Assembly (NCBI GenBank): GCA_963695705.1
Contig: CAVOHB010000010.1
Coordinates: 433,345-497,344 of the forward strand
Origin: JBKPNJ01 sp963695705
GTDB lineage: Bacteria > Actinomycetota > Actinomycetes > Propionibacteriales > Nocardioidaceae
Reading direction: 5' to 3'
DNA: 64,000 bases
In this document: positions 24,788-33,209 of the stretch, one piece after another
Layout of the letters: each line of letters opens with the position of its first letter
Numbering within the stretch: position 1 is the first letter of the stretch
The notes under the pieces: model-generated
Seen by the model: only the letters and a program-made list of their open reading frames with translations
Told to the model about the DNA's origin: nothing
Database searches by the model: none
Translations under genes and position numbers: made by a program

Positions 24788-25669
24788 ATGCGCGCCGACC
24801 TGCATACCCACTCAAACCGGTCCGACGGCACCGACAGTCCGGCCGACCTCGTGGCCCGCGCCGGCCGGCTGGGGCTCGACGTGCTCGCGCTCACGGACCA
24901 CGACACGACCACGGGTTGGGACGAGGCGTTGGCAGCGGCGCGGCGCCTCGGTGTCGGGCTCGTTCCGGGGCTGGAGATCTCGTGCCGCCTGCGCGGCTGC
25001 GGAGTCCACCTGCTCGCCTATCTGGTCGACCCGGGCTACGCGCCGCTGCGAACCGAGCTGGATCAGGTTCTCGATGGACGCAACGCCCGGTTGCCGTCGA
25101 CGATTGACCGGCTGCGCCTCCTCGGCATCGACATCACCGCGGACGACGTGCACCGTGTCGCCGGCCCGGCCGAGGCGCTCGGCCGGCCCCACGTCGCGGA
25201 TGCACTCGTCGCCCTGGGGGTCTGCGTCGACCGGGAAGACGCCTTCGACCGGTTCCTGTCACCGGGGCGCCCGGGCTACGTCGACCGCTACGCCGCCCAC
25301 CTCGGCGAGATGCTCTCGCTGGTGACCGCCGCCGGTGGGGTCAGTGTGATCGCCCATCCATGGGCGCGGATGAGCAGGAGGGTGCTCACCGCCGGCACCA
25401 TCGGTGAGCTCGCGGCGACCGGCCTCGCCGGCATCGAGGTCGACCATCCCGATCACGACATCGACACCCGCCGGCGGCTGCGCGCCATCGCCGCCGGCCT
25501 CGACCTGGTGGTGACGGGGTTCAGCGACCATCACGGCGACGGCAAGGGCCCGGCGTTCGAGCTCGGTAGCAACACGACGGCTCCCGAGCAGCTCGACCGG
25601 CTGATCTCGCTCGCCCGCGCGGCGTCATCGGTCTCCGGGCGAGACACCCCGGCTGCCGTGCTGCCATGA
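24788..25669 (+). CDS. PHP-domain metal-dependent phosphoesterase
   Basis: A 293-residue stand-alone PHP protein of the YciV/RNase AM type, which hydrolyses phosphoester or 3',5'-nucleoside bisphosphate substrates in characterised members. Metal ligands are visible in RADLHTHSNRSDGTDSP (residues 2-18), ALTDHDTTTGW, GLEISCRL and the C-terminal VIAHPWARM and TGFSDHHGDGKG. It overlaps marC by 4 bp (ATGA), so the two are co-translated. Confidence 0.87.
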   Translation: MRADLHTHSNRSDGTDSPADLVARAGRLGLDVLALTDHDTTTGWDEALAAARRLGVGLVPGLEISCRLRGCGVHLLAYLVDPGYAPLRTELDQVLDGRNARLPSTIDRLRLLGIDITADDVHRVAGPAEALGRPHVADALVALGVCVDREDAFDRFLSPGRPGYVDRYAAHLGEMLSLVTAAGGVSVIAHPWARMSRRVLTAGTIGELAATGLAGIEVDHPDHDIDTRRRLRAIAAGLDLVVTGFSDHHGDGKGPAFELGSNTTAPEQLDRLISLARAASSVSGRDTPAAVLP

Positions 25670-26283
25670 ACGACGTCGTCAACACGTCGTTGCTGGCCAG
25701 CGTCTTCATCACCCTTTTCGTGATCATGGACCCACCGGGGACCATCCCGCTGTTCCTGTCGTTGACCAGCGGCCGCGACCCGGCGATGCGAAAGCGGGCG
25801 GCCTGGCAGTCGGTCGTCGTGGCGTTCGCGGTGATCGTGGCGTTCGCGCTGTTCGGACGGCAGATCCTCAACTACCTCGACATCTCGCTACCCGCACTCA
25901 AATGCGCCGGTGGCCTGCTGTTGCTGCTGGTCGCCCTGGAACTGCTGACCGGTAGGGAGCAGGAGCCCGGTCAGACCCGCGACGTGAACGTAGCCCTCGT
26001 GCCGCTGGGCACTCCGTTGCTGGCCGGCCCGGGCGCGATCGTGGCAACCATGGTCTTCGTCGGCCAGGTGGACGGCACCCCTGACGCCGTGGCAGTCATC
26101 CTCGGCGTCGTGGGCGTGCATGTGATGTTGTGGCTCACGATGCGCTTCTCGGTGGCGATCCTGCGGTTGATCCGGGAGTCGGGCGTCACGCTCGTCACCC
26201 GCATCTCCGGTCTGCTCCTGTCGGCGATCGCCGTCCAGCTCATCGCCGACTCGGTCCGCGCGTTCATCGCCGGCCAGGGCTGA
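25666..26283 (+). CDS. MarC-family integral membrane protein
   Basis: A 205-residue protein with about six membrane helices. The family motif LFVIMDPPGTIPLFLSLTSG lies at residues 17-36, mirrored by ALVPLGTPLLAGPGAIVATM in the second half. MarC proteins were once linked to multiple-antibiotic resistance, but their transport function is unresolved. The gene is coupled to the PHP phosphoesterase upstream and ends 2 bp before the nuclease start, so PHP-marC-nuclease read as an operon. Confidence 0.87.
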   Translation: MNDVVNTSLLASVFITLFVIMDPPGTIPLFLSLTSGRDPAMRKRAAWQSVVVAFAVIVAFALFGRQILNYLDISLPALKCAGGLLLLLVALELLTGREQEPGQTRDVNVALVPLGTPLLAGPGAIVATMVFVGQVDGTPDAVAVILGVVGVHVMLWLTMRFSVAILRLIRESGVTLVTRISGLLLSAIAVQLIADSVRAFIAGQG

Positions 26284-26285
26284 AC

Positions 26286-27140
26286 GTGAACGAGCCTCCC
26301 GACCAGCTCCGCTTCGAGCAGATGCCGCGCCGTCTGCTCTCCGCGTCCCCCACCCGGTTGCTCACCTTCCTGGACTGCCCCCGCCGTTATCGCTTGAGCT
26401 ACCTCGAACGTCCGGCGCCCCCCAAGGGTCCGCCCTGGGCACACAACTCGCTGGGTGCCGCGGTTCACTCCGCACTCGCCAGTTGGTGGCACCTGCCGGT
26501 GCAAAGACGCACGCCCGAGACCGCCGGCCAGCTGCTCGTCAGCGGCTGGCTCGACGACGGCTTCCGGAACGACGGCCAGAGTGCGCGTCACCGCGAGCGG
26601 GCGAGGGCGATGGTCGAACGGTATGTAGCCGAGCTCGACCCGGTGGACGAGCCGATCGGAGTCGAGCGGGTGGTCTCGATGCGGACCACCTACGCCACCC
26701 TCTGGGGCCGGGTCGACCGGATCGACGAGCGATCCGGCGGCCTCGTCGTCGTCGACTACAAGACCGGGCGGCACGTCCTTACCGTGGACGACGCACGCGG
26801 CTCGCTGGCGCTGGCGGTGTACGCTGCGGCGGCCTCGCGCACGCTGCGCAGGCCGTGCACCCGCGTGGAGCTGCATCACCTGCCGACCGGCGAGGTATCT
26901 GCGTGGGACTACACCACACAGATGCTGCGGCACCAGGTGGAGCGGGCCGACTCGCTTGCGCACGAGGTCGCTGACGCCGAAGAGAGGTTCAGGAGCGGGC
27001 TCCGGCCGGCCGAGGTCGACCGGCTGTTCCCGCCGTCGCCCGGGGCGTCGTGTGGCTTCTGCGACTACTCGCGGCTCTGCCCCGAGGGCCGGGCTTTCCA
27101 GCCGCCGCAGCCGCCCTGGTCTGGCCTCGACGAGGAGTGA
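26286..27140 (+). CDS. RecB-family PD-(D/E)XK exonuclease with probable Fe-S site
   Basis: A 284-residue stand-alone nuclease of the Cas4/AddB-C-terminal type. SASPTRLLTFLDCPRRYRLSYLE is the entry motif with the first Cys; the catalytic PD-(D/E)XK elements are RVDRIDERSGGLVVVDYKTG (Asp and Lys, about residues 135-160). A C-terminal CGFCDYSRLCPEG supplies three more Cys, so a 4Cys Fe-S cluster is likely. GTG 26286 is used; ATG 26322 is possible. It resembles the nuclease ends of AdnA and AdnB in this window but has no helicase domain. Role in DNA repair is inferred. Confidence 0.85.
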   Translation: MNEPPDQLRFEQMPRRLLSASPTRLLTFLDCPRRYRLSYLERPAPPKGPPWAHNSLGAAVHSALASWWHLPVQRRTPETAGQLLVSGWLDDGFRNDGQSARHRERARAMVERYVAELDPVDEPIGVERVVSMRTTYATLWGRVDRIDERSGGLVVVDYKTGRHVLTVDDARGSLALAVYAAAASRTLRRPCTRVELHHLPTGEVSAWDYTTQMLRHQVERADSLAHEVADAEERFRSGLRPAEVDRLFPPSPGASCGFCDYSRLCPEGRAFQPPQPPWSGLDEE

Positions 27141-27155
27141 CGTCGCGGGGCAGGC

Positions 27156-27533
27156 TCAGCCCGCGTCCACCTCGAACCACACGACCTTGCCCCCATGTGT
27201 CCGGCGCCAGCCCCACCGGCTGGCCATGGCCTCGACCAGCTCGAGGCCGCGGCCGTCCGACAGCGGCCGGCGCGCGGTCCGCGGCAGCGGGAACGTCCGG
27301 TCGGAGCCGTCACCCACCTCGACCCTGACCCCGGCGCCGACGGGATAGGCCCTGATGGCCAGCGGCTCGCGGGCATGGGTCAGCGCGTTCGTCACCAGCT
27401 CGCTGGTCAGCAGCCGCACGGTGTCCATGTCCGCGAGGCATCGCCACCGGCGCATCGCGGACACGATCAGGGCTCGTGCCTCGAAGGCGGCGCGGGAGGT
27501 GCTGGGCAGCGCGGAACTGAGAGCGTCGGTCAT
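27156..27533 (-). CDS. ATP-binding protein, anti-sigma/histidine-kinase-like (HATPase_c)
   Basis: A 125-residue GHKL ATPase domain of the RsbW type. The N-box LLTSELVTNALTHA (about 42-55), VEVGDGSDRTFP and the G-box DGRGLELVEAMASRWGW are present; no phospho-acceptor domain. Actinobacteria have many such genes, some of them anti-sigma kinases, others unknown. No sigma or anti-sigma-antagonist gene is adjacent. It converges on the nuclease gene. Confidence 0.8.
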   Translation of the reverse strand: MTDALSSALPSTSRAAFEARALIVSAMRRWRCLADMDTVRLLTSELVTNALTHAREPLAIRAYPVGAGVRVEVGDGSDRTFPLPRTARRPLSDGRGLELVEAMASRWGWRRTHGGKVVWFEVDAG

Positions 27534-27543
27534 CGGTGCTCGC

Positions 27544-28494
27544 TCACTGTGTCGTCGGACGGGCTGTTCGTGACTGGGCTGTTCGTGACTGGGCTGTTCG
27601 TGACTGGGCTCGCGACTGCTCGGCGGGCGACATCACCTCGTCCAGTGCCCGGGCCGTCTCCTTGGGCCGTTCGACGTTGGGCGAGTGGGCGGCTCCGCGG
27701 ATCACCACGGGATCGATGCCGAGCCGGCGCGCGACATCGTCCTGGACGTCGAGGGGCCAGGCGTCGTCGCCCTCGCCGTACATGACCGCCGTCGGTACTC
27801 CGCACCGGATCAGGTCCTCGGTCCGGTCATGGGTCGTCGTCAGATGGCGGGTGAACGCCAGCAGGCTGTCGACCGAGTTGGCCAGGAACCTGCGGCGCAG
27901 GAACGCCTCCACCTCGGGATCCGGTTGTGGCTGACCCTCTGCCAGGCCGGCCTCGCGTTTCGCCTCGTACACGATCTCCAGCCCGGCAGTCGGAAGCAGC
28001 GCCTCGACCTGCCTGAGGTCGTCTGCCTTTCGACCGGTGAACCCCGCCGGTCCCGAGCAGAGCAGGGTGAGGGATGCCCAGCGGTCCGGGTTGCTGATCG
28101 CGGCCTCCCGGGCCACCAGCCCGCCGAACGAGTGACCGACCAGGTGTGGCAGCGGGTCGAGCACGGCATCGGCGACTGCGGCCGCGTCGGCTGCCAGCCC
28201 GGCCAGCGAGTAGTCGTCGTCGGCCGAGCCGGTCGTCTCGAACTGGCCGCGCTGGTCGTAGGTCGCGACCAGCCAGCCCAGCTCCGCGAGACTCGGGAGG
28301 AGTGCGACGAAATCCTCCTTGCTTCCCGTGTAGCCCGGGAGCAGCAGCACCGACCCGCGAACTCCGGATCGCTGCACGGGCCGGCCGACCAGGCCGGCGA
28401 AGTCGCCGCGGGCAGTCTTGAAGCGCTGTGCCTGCACGCTCGCGGGGAGCTCGACGGAGCGCGGGGTGCTCACCACGCCACCGTACCGGTGCAT
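27544..28494 (-). CDS. Alpha/beta hydrolase with tandem-repeat tail
   Basis: A 316-residue alpha/beta hydrolase. VLLLPGYTGSKEDFVALLP is the oxyanion region, LVGHSFGGLVAREA the nucleophile elbow (Ser of GHSFG), YGEGDDAWPLDVQ the acid region, and RGAAHSPNVERP the catalytic His. The substrate is unknown. The last 25 residues are a run of S-R-T-A-Q repeats encoded by 15-bp units (27561-27605) and look non-catalytic. ATG 28494 is used; GTG 28473 (VSTPRSVELP) is equally possible. It follows the SDR gene by 16 bp on the same strand. Confidence 0.82.
   Translation of the reverse strand: MHRYGGVVSTPRSVELPASVQAQRFKTARGDFAGLVGRPVQRSGVRGSVLLLPGYTGSKEDFVALLPSLAELGWLVATYDQRGQFETTGSADDDYSLAGLAADAAAVADAVLDPLPHLVGHSFGGLVAREAAISNPDRWASLTLLCSGPAGFTGRKADDLRQVEALLPTAGLEIVYEAKREAGLAEGQPQPDPEVEAFLRRRFLANSVDSLLAFTRHLTTTHDRTEDLIRCGVPTAVMYGEGDDAWPLDVQDDVARRLGIDPVVIRGAAHSPNVERPKETARALDEVMSPAEQSRAQSRTAQSRTAQSRTARPTTQ
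27561..27605 (-). repeat. 15-bp tandem repeat, three perfect copies
   Basis: Three identical units gggctgttcgtgact (27561-27575, 27576-27590, 27591-27605), with partial units on both sides. In frame they encode SRTAQ repeats at the C-terminus of the alpha/beta hydrolase. Identical copies indicate a recent expansion and possible copy-number variation between strains. Confidence 0.9.
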
Positions 28495-28510
28495 CCAGCG
28501 CGCATCCCCT

Positions 28511-29266
28511 TCACCGACCGAACTCGGCCGCCCGGGCGACCAGACCGCTCGGCCCGAGCCGCGCGAGACCCGCGATCGCCTGGTAGCGGCGAGTCGGGAT
28601 CGATACGGCCTTTCCCCGCGCGATGTCCCGGGTGGCGGCCGCGACCACCTGGTCTGCCTCCAGCCACATCCAGTCCGGCATCCGTTCCATCGACGCGCCC
28701 ATCCGCTGGTGGAACTCGGTATGGACGAAACCGGGGCACAGCGCCATGATCCTTATCCCGTCGGCGCGGTACCGGAAGCTCAGCGCCCGGGTGAAGCTCG
28801 TCACCCACGCCTTGTGCGCGGAGTATGACCCTCGCGAGGTGAAGCCGGCGGTGCTGGAGACGTTGATGATGTCACCACGGCCGCGCTCGAGCATGGCCCG
28901 CAGCGCGGTGTGCGTCAGCCGCATCACCGCGACGACGAGTACGTCGAGGAGGCGCTGCTCCTCGTCGACTGTGCTCTTCGCGAATGGCTTGTTCACGCCG
29001 AAACCCGCGTTGTTGACGAGGACGTCGACCGCGCGTCCGGGTTCGGACAGGCGCTGGGCGACCAGATCGGTCCCCTCGCGCATTGACAGGTCCGCCGGCA
29101 GGATCTCGACAAGCACCCGATGGTCGGCCGTGAGTCGTTCGGAGGTCTCCTGCAGCCGCGCCCTGTCCCGGGAGACGAGGACAAGGTCATGGCCCTGGCC
29201 GGCGTAGTGCCGCGCGAAGGCATGACCGATCCCGGCCGTCGCGCCGGTGACGAGGGCGGTTGGCAT
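28511..29266 (-). CDS. Short-chain dehydrogenase/reductase
   Basis: A 251-residue classical SDR oxidoreductase. ALVTGATAGIGHAFARHYA is the TGxxxGxG NAD(P) site, DVLVNNAGFGVN the NNAG motif, and INVSSTAGFTSRGSYSAHKAW the catalytic Ser plus YxxxK. The substrate is unknown; the C-terminal LARGLAR-like tail resembles the acyl/steroid-type subgroup. ATG 29266 places the cofactor motif at the N-terminus as expected; an upstream start (29302) adds 12 unmatched residues. Followed by the hydrolase 16 bp downstream. Confidence 0.87.
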   Translation of the reverse strand: MPTALVTGATAGIGHAFARHYAGQGHDLVLVSRDRARLQETSERLTADHRVLVEILPADLSMREGTDLVAQRLSEPGRAVDVLVNNAGFGVNKPFAKSTVDEEQRLLDVLVVAVMRLTHTALRAMLERGRGDIINVSSTAGFTSRGSYSAHKAWVTSFTRALSFRYRADGIRIMALCPGFVHTEFHQRMGASMERMPDWMWLEADQVVAAATRDIARGKAVSIPTRRYQAIAGLARLGPSGLVARAAEFGR

Positions 29267-29420
29267 GCCGACCAGGATCGCGACGCGAGGCCGCGAGGGC
29301 AACTCCGCCCGTTGCCGGCGAGTCGCCCGCCCGAGTCGTCCGCACGAGTCGTCCCCGACGCCGGTCGGCGCCAGCGCGTGTTGTCCCGGAGTCGACCCGC
29401 CCCAGCCCTACCATGGCGGC

Positions 29421-30107
29421 GTGACCCAGAGGATTGCGCTGCGTCGCCGCGCCGGCCGACGCGGGCTGGCAGCCGCCGCCTCGGTCGCGATCGTCATCGC
29501 ATCGGTGGCCGGTGCGATCGGGCTGCTGCCGGGCGCGGACTCCGCGCCACGCGTCACCACGGAGCCGGTCGCTAGTGACTCTCAGTCATGGACCGCGGAC
29601 CCGATGACCTCGGCGGAAGGGAGCGGCCCGCAGGCCGCGACCGAGCCGCGCCTGACCCTCGACCTGCCGCGTACCACGACGGCGCCGTCCGACGCATGGC
29701 CCGAGGTTCCCTCCGACAGCGGTGACGGGAAGCGGATCGTCTTCGACCTGAGCGCGCAGCGCGTCTGGCTGGTCGATGAGGACGAAGCCGTGATCCGCAC
29801 CTACCTGGGTTCCGGATCGAGGACCGACATCCTGCAGCCCGGTCACTACGAGGTGTTCTCGCGGTCCCGACACGCGGTGAGCTTCAACTACCGGGACACC
29901 ATGGCGTACATGGTGCGGTTCGCGCACGGCGAGCGTTCTGCGATCGGCTTCCATTCCATCCCGGTCGACTCGCAGGGGCGGCCGGTCCAGACAAGGGACC
30001 AGCTCGGCGTGCCCCGCTCGGCCGGCTGCATCCGCCAGGCCCGCCCCGACGCGCGGGCGCTCTGGAGATTCGCGCCCATCGGCACCGACGTGTGGGTCGT
30101 CGCCTAG
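29421..30107 (+). CDS. L,D-transpeptidase family protein, second copy
   Basis: A 228-residue envelope protein. A basic N-terminus (TQRIALRRRAGRRGL) and hydrophobic segment (about 15-38) act as signal or anchor, followed by a Pro/Ser/Thr linker of about 60 residues. The YkuD domain starts RIVFDLSAQRVWLVDEDEAV, and the active site is AIGFHSIPV plus VPRSAGCIRQ (His, then Ser-x-Gly-Cys). It would cross-link peptidoglycan or attach proteins. GTG 29421 is chosen because the frame upstream has no signal sequence. The stop overlaps the convergent helicase gene by 4 bp. Confidence 0.85.
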   Translation: MTQRIALRRRAGRRGLAAAASVAIVIASVAGAIGLLPGADSAPRVTTEPVASDSQSWTADPMTSAEGSGPQAATEPRLTLDLPRTTTAPSDAWPEVPSDSGDGKRIVFDLSAQRVWLVDEDEAVIRTYLGSGSRTDILQPGHYEVFSRSRHAVSFNYRDTMAYMVRFAHGERSAIGFHSIPVDSQGRPVQTRDQLGVPRSAGCIRQARPDARALWRFAPIGTDVWVVA

Positions 30108-31594
30108 TTGCCTTCGGTCCGCGCCGCCTGGTCGACGCCGACCGCCTTGCCGCCGCGGGTGCGGTTCCGGTTGCGAGACCGACGCTTGGTTCCGTGCTCC
30201 GCGGGTAACGGGTCGCCGGCCTTGGAACCCCGGTCGCCGGCGGAACCCCGGTCGCCGGCGCGGCCACGCGCCGGCCCACCCGAGCGGCTCTTGCCGGTGG
30301 ATCGGGACTCGACCGGCCGCCGACTCTCCGGCACGATCCGTCCGGTGACGCCGGGCGGTATGCCGAGGTCGTGATACAGGTGCGGGGAGGTCGAGTACGT
30401 CTCGAGCGGCTCTTCGTACGGCAGCCCGAGCGCGGTGTTGATCATCGTCCAGCGGGCCAGATCGGCCCAGTCGACGAACGTGATCGCGATCCCTGTGGCC
30501 CCCGCCCGGCCGGTGCGGCCGATGCGGTGGACGTAGTTCTTCTCGTCCTCCGGGCAGTTGTAGTTGATCACGTGCGTGATACCCGCGACGTCGATCCCCC
30601 TGGCCGCCACGTCGGTGGCAACCAGCACGTCGATCTTGCCATCGCGGAACCTCTTCAGCGCGCGCTCCCGCGCCACCTGCTGCATGTCTCCGTGCAGCGG
30701 CGAGGACGGGAATCCGCGCTCGGCCAAATCCTCGGCGACCCGCTGTGCCTCGCGCTTGGTACGGGTGAACACCAGGGTCAGACCCCGGTCCTCGGCCTGC
30801 AGGATGCGGGACACGATCTCCGGCTTGTCCAGGCCGTGCACCTGGAAGACGAACTGCGCCGTAGCGGGGACGGTCTGCTCCTCGCCGCTGTGCTCGGCTC
30901 GGATGTTGACCGGGTGACGCATGTGCTTGCGGGCCAGACTCACCACCGCACTCGGCATGGTGGCCGAGAAGAGCATCGTCTGACGCAGCTCGGGTGTCCT
31001 CGACAGGAGCTTCTCGACGTCGGGAAGAAAGCCGAGGTCGAGCATCTCGTCGGCCTCGTCGAGCACCATGACCTTGACGTGGCTGAGGTCGAGAACCCGG
31101 CGGTTGACCAGGTCGAGCAGGCGCCCGGGGGTCCCGACCACGATCTCGACGCCGCGCTCCAAGGCGCTCAGCTGGTCGTCGTACGAGACACCGCCGTAGA
31201 TCGTCAGCGTGCGGGTCTCGCGCAACCGTCCGGCGACGGCCAGGTCGCCGTTGACCTGGAGGGCGAGCTCCCGGGTCGGCGTGACAACCAGAGCCTGCGG
31301 CTTTCCCGGCGCGGCGAGCTGGGCGAAGTCGGGGTCGTGGGGGGACACGATGCGCTGCAGGATGGGGATGCCGAACGCCAGCGTCTTGCCCGTGCCGGTG
31401 CGGGCCTGGCCGATCATGTCGGTGCCGAGCAGCGCGATGGGCAGGGTCATCTGCTGGATGGGGAACGGTGTGGTGATGCCGACCTGCTCGAGAGCGTCGG
31501 CGATCTCGGGGAGAACCCCGAGGTCGTGGAACGTAGTCAGGACCTTCTCGATTCCTTCATGGGGGCACGGGTTTCGACCCGTGCTGAGGCTCAC
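30104..31594 (-). CDS. DEAD-box RNA helicase
   Basis: An ATP-dependent RNA helicase of up to 496 residues (RhlE/CshA-like; Rv3211 position). Motifs: TTFHDLGVLPEIADAL with the Q motif TPFPIQQMTLP, Walker A ARTGTGKTLAF, PTRELALQV, TPGRLLD, DEAD (VLDEADEMLDLGFL), SAT (FSATMP), and HRIGRTGRAG. The C-terminal 80 residues are basic and low-complexity, with a duplicated 18-bp unit (30224-30241, 30242-30259) encoding AGDRGS repeats, likely RNA-binding. GTG 31594 is the only canonical start. Homology begins near residue 18, where a CTG (31540) stands where I would expect GTG, and an 8-bp hairpin lies between the two. Confidence 0.9.
   Translation of the reverse strand: MSLSTGRNPCPHEGIEKVLTTFHDLGVLPEIADALEQVGITTPFPIQQMTLPIALLGTDMIGQARTGTGKTLAFGIPILQRIVSPHDPDFAQLAAPGKPQALVVTPTRELALQVNGDLAVAGRLRETRTLTIYGGVSYDDQLSALERGVEIVVGTPGRLLDLVNRRVLDLSHVKVMVLDEADEMLDLGFLPDVEKLLSRTPELRQTMLFSATMPSAVVSLARKHMRHPVNIRAEHSGEEQTVPATAQFVFQVHGLDKPEIVSRILQAEDRGLTLVFTRTKREAQRVAEDLAERGFPSSPLHGDMQQVARERALKRFRDGKIDVLVATDVAARGIDVAGITHVINYNCPEDEKNYVHRIGRTGRAGATGIAITFVDWADLARWTMINTALGLPYEEPLETYSTSPHLYHDLGIPPGVTGRIVPESRRPVESRSTGKSRSGGPARGRAGDRGSAGDRGSKAGDPLPAEHGTKRRSRNRNRTRGGKAVGVDQAARTEGN
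31565..31584. other. Perfect hairpin at the 5' end of the helicase gene
   Basis: GCACGGGT-TTCG-ACCCGTGC, an 8-bp perfect stem with a tetraloop. It lies just inside the helicase frame if translation starts at GTG 31594, or in its 5' leader if it starts at CTG 31540. A structured leader of an RNA helicase could serve in autoregulation; this is inference. Confidence 0.45.
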
Positions 31595-31670
31595 CCGAAC
31601 TGGGGTAGGCCGGAGCTGTCGTCTGCCACTCTATCGGTTCGAGCGTGACCACCTCGCTACGCTTCGACGC

Positions 31671-32411
31671 ATGTCTGAATCCCTGCCCGACGAACAACCC
31701 CCACAAGCCGGCCCGGGGGAGCCGGCGGACGTGCCGTCGGATGCGCTCTCCGACCCTGTCTACGCGGCCGCGGTCCTCGATCTGCTCGGCGCGCTGGCGT
31801 ACGGGGAGCTGATGGCGTTCGACCGGCTGGCCGAGGACTCCAGGATGGCTCCGACGATGGAGGACAAGGCTGCCCTGGCCGCGATGGCGAGCGCCGAGTT
31901 CGGGCACTTCGGCGCACTCCGCGACCGGCTCACCCAGCTCGGCGCCGATCCGTTCGCGGCGATGGAGCCGTTCCGGGTACCGATCGACGCCTTCCACTCC
32001 CACACCAGGCCGGCGGACTGGCTGGAGGGGCTGATCAAGGCCTACGTCGGCGACGGGCTGGCGGCCGACTTCTACCGCGAGGTGGCGGCGTACGTCGACG
32101 CGGAGACGCGTGCGTTCGTCCTGCAGACACTGGAGGACACCGGGCACTCGGAGTTCGCTGTCGACCGGGTGCGCAAGGCCATCGAGCTCGACCCGCGACT
32201 CGCCGGCAGGCTGGCGTTGTGGGCGCGCCGGCTGCTGGGGGAGGCGTTGAGCCAGGCTCAGCGCGTGGCGGCCGAGCGAGATGCGCTCACTGCCCTGCTG
32301 GCCGGAGGGGTCGACCGGCCCGGTATGGACCTGGCCGCGATCGGACGGATGTTCACCCGGCTGACCGAGAACCATGTCGAGCGGATGTCGCGCCTCGGCC
32401 TGCAGTACTAG
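31671..32411 (+). CDS. Ferritin-like-fold protein (tRNA hydroxylase MiaE-like)
   Basis: A 246-residue four-helix-bundle protein of the actinobacterial ferritin-like group. Helices carry possible di-iron ligands in ALAYGELMAFDRLAEDS, MASAEFGHFGALRDRL (E-x2-H), YREVAAYVDAETRAFV and LEDTGHSEFAVDRVR (E-x3-H). The N-terminal 25 residues are acidic and Pro-rich. Its substrate is unknown; in M. tuberculosis a homologue (Rv3210c, by memory) also lies next to rhlE. It is divergent from the helicase and followed by a strong bidirectional hairpin. Confidence 0.78.
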   Translation: MSESLPDEQPPQAGPGEPADVPSDALSDPVYAAAVLDLLGALAYGELMAFDRLAEDSRMAPTMEDKAALAAMASAEFGHFGALRDRLTQLGADPFAAMEPFRVPIDAFHSHTRPADWLEGLIKAYVGDGLAADFYREVAAYVDAETRAFVLQTLEDTGHSEFAVDRVRKAIELDPRLAGRLALWARRLLGEALSQAQRVAAERDALTALLAGGVDRPGMDLAAIGRMFTRLTENHVERMSRLGLQY

Positions 32412-32447
32412 TAACCGCGCGAGCTGCGTGATCCGAGGGATACACAA

Positions 32448-32477
32448 CGAGGACCCGGGCTGCTGCCCGGGTCCTCG
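32448..32477. terminator. Bidirectional terminator between convergent genes
   Basis: Perfect 13-bp inverted repeat CGAGGACCCGGGC / GCCCGGGTCCTCG with a 4-nt TGCT loop, between the convergent ends of the ferritin-like gene (32411) and the GlsB-type gene (32500). No T-run on either side. Confidence 0.8.
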
Positions 32478-32499
32478 CCGACGTGCCTCGGTCTGGCTG

Positions 32500-32769
32500 T
32501 CAGACGCGTGCTCGTTTGCCTCCCGTGACGCTGGCCGCGATCATGACCAGGACCGCCGCCACGATGATCGAGATGATCCACCGCAACCAGTCCACGCCCT
32601 TTGTGGCGTCGACGCCGAGTGCGGCGGCCACGTAGTAGCCGATCAGCACACCGCCGACGCCGCAGACAATGGTCAGCCAGATAGGAATGTTGTCGCGGTT
32701 CCCCGGAGCCACGAACTTGCCGAGCAGGCCGATGATGATGCCCGCGATGATGACGCCGATGATGTCCAC
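32500..32769 (-). CDS. GlsB/YeaQ/YmgE-family small membrane protein
   Basis: An 89-residue transglycosylase-associated (GlsB/YeaQ) membrane protein with three helices: VDIIGVIIAGIIIGLLGKFV, IWLTIVCGVGGVLIGYYVAAAL, and WIISIIVAAVLVMIAASV. The conserved GKxxxPG-like turn appears as GKFVAPGNRDNIP. Members are stress-responsive, but no activity is proven. GTG 32769 has AAAGGAGG eight bp upstream, which settles the start over the longer frame. Confidence 0.85.
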   Translation of the reverse strand: MDIIGVIIAGIIIGLLGKFVAPGNRDNIPIWLTIVCGVGGVLIGYYVAAALGVDATKGVDWLRWIISIIVAAVLVMIAASVTGGKRARV

Positions 32770-32902
32770 CGGTGCCTCCTTTCTCCTTGCATTCTTCGTT
32801 GGGGGGATCAACGTAGTTGTCCTGGACCTCTGATGTACCCGTTTGCCTTGCTTCGCAATCGTTTTGCGATACGGGCCCGGTACAGACACGTCGTGAGCGG
32901 GA

Positions 32903-33130
32903 CTAGCTGCCGCCGAACCCGACCCGCCTCGACGACTCCTGCCCGATCTCCACGAATGCCAGTCGCTGGGAGGGGACGATCACCCGCCGTCCCTTCTCGT
33001 CGACCAGGATCAGCAGCCCGTCGTCGGACTTCAAGGCGTCGGCAACGACACCCTGTACGTCGTCCGAGGTCTGTGCGGACTCGAGCACGAGTTCGCGGTT
33101 GGCGTGCTGTACACCGATGCGTACCTCCAC
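32903..33130 (-). CDS. DUF3107 small protein
   Basis: A 75-residue protein of the actinobacterial DUF3107 family (the Rv3208A/TB9.4 type), function unknown. Landmarks are VEVRIGVQHANRELVLES, DDGLLILVDEKGRRVIVP and the C-terminal RRVGFGGS. GGAGG six bp before GTG 33130 decides between this and GTG 33136. It lies just downstream of the TetR gene on the same strand, the same order as in mycobacteria (from memory). Confidence 0.85.
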   Translation of the reverse strand: MEVRIGVQHANRELVLESAQTSDDVQGVVADALKSDDGLLILVDEKGRRVIVPSQRLAFVEIGQESSRRVGFGGS

Positions 33131-33209
33131 CGACACCCTCCAAGCAGGGTCGTGTAGGTGCGACCGTCGCACCGCCTGAAAGCCTAGTCGGCGCCGCGCG
33201 AGGGAGGCG

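Noticed and set aside
30371..31648. 425-codon plus-strand frame opposite the DEAD-box helicase
   Set aside because: Shadow of a well-conserved helicase with all motifs; composition (VRLERLFVRQPERGVDHRPA) has no family likeness.
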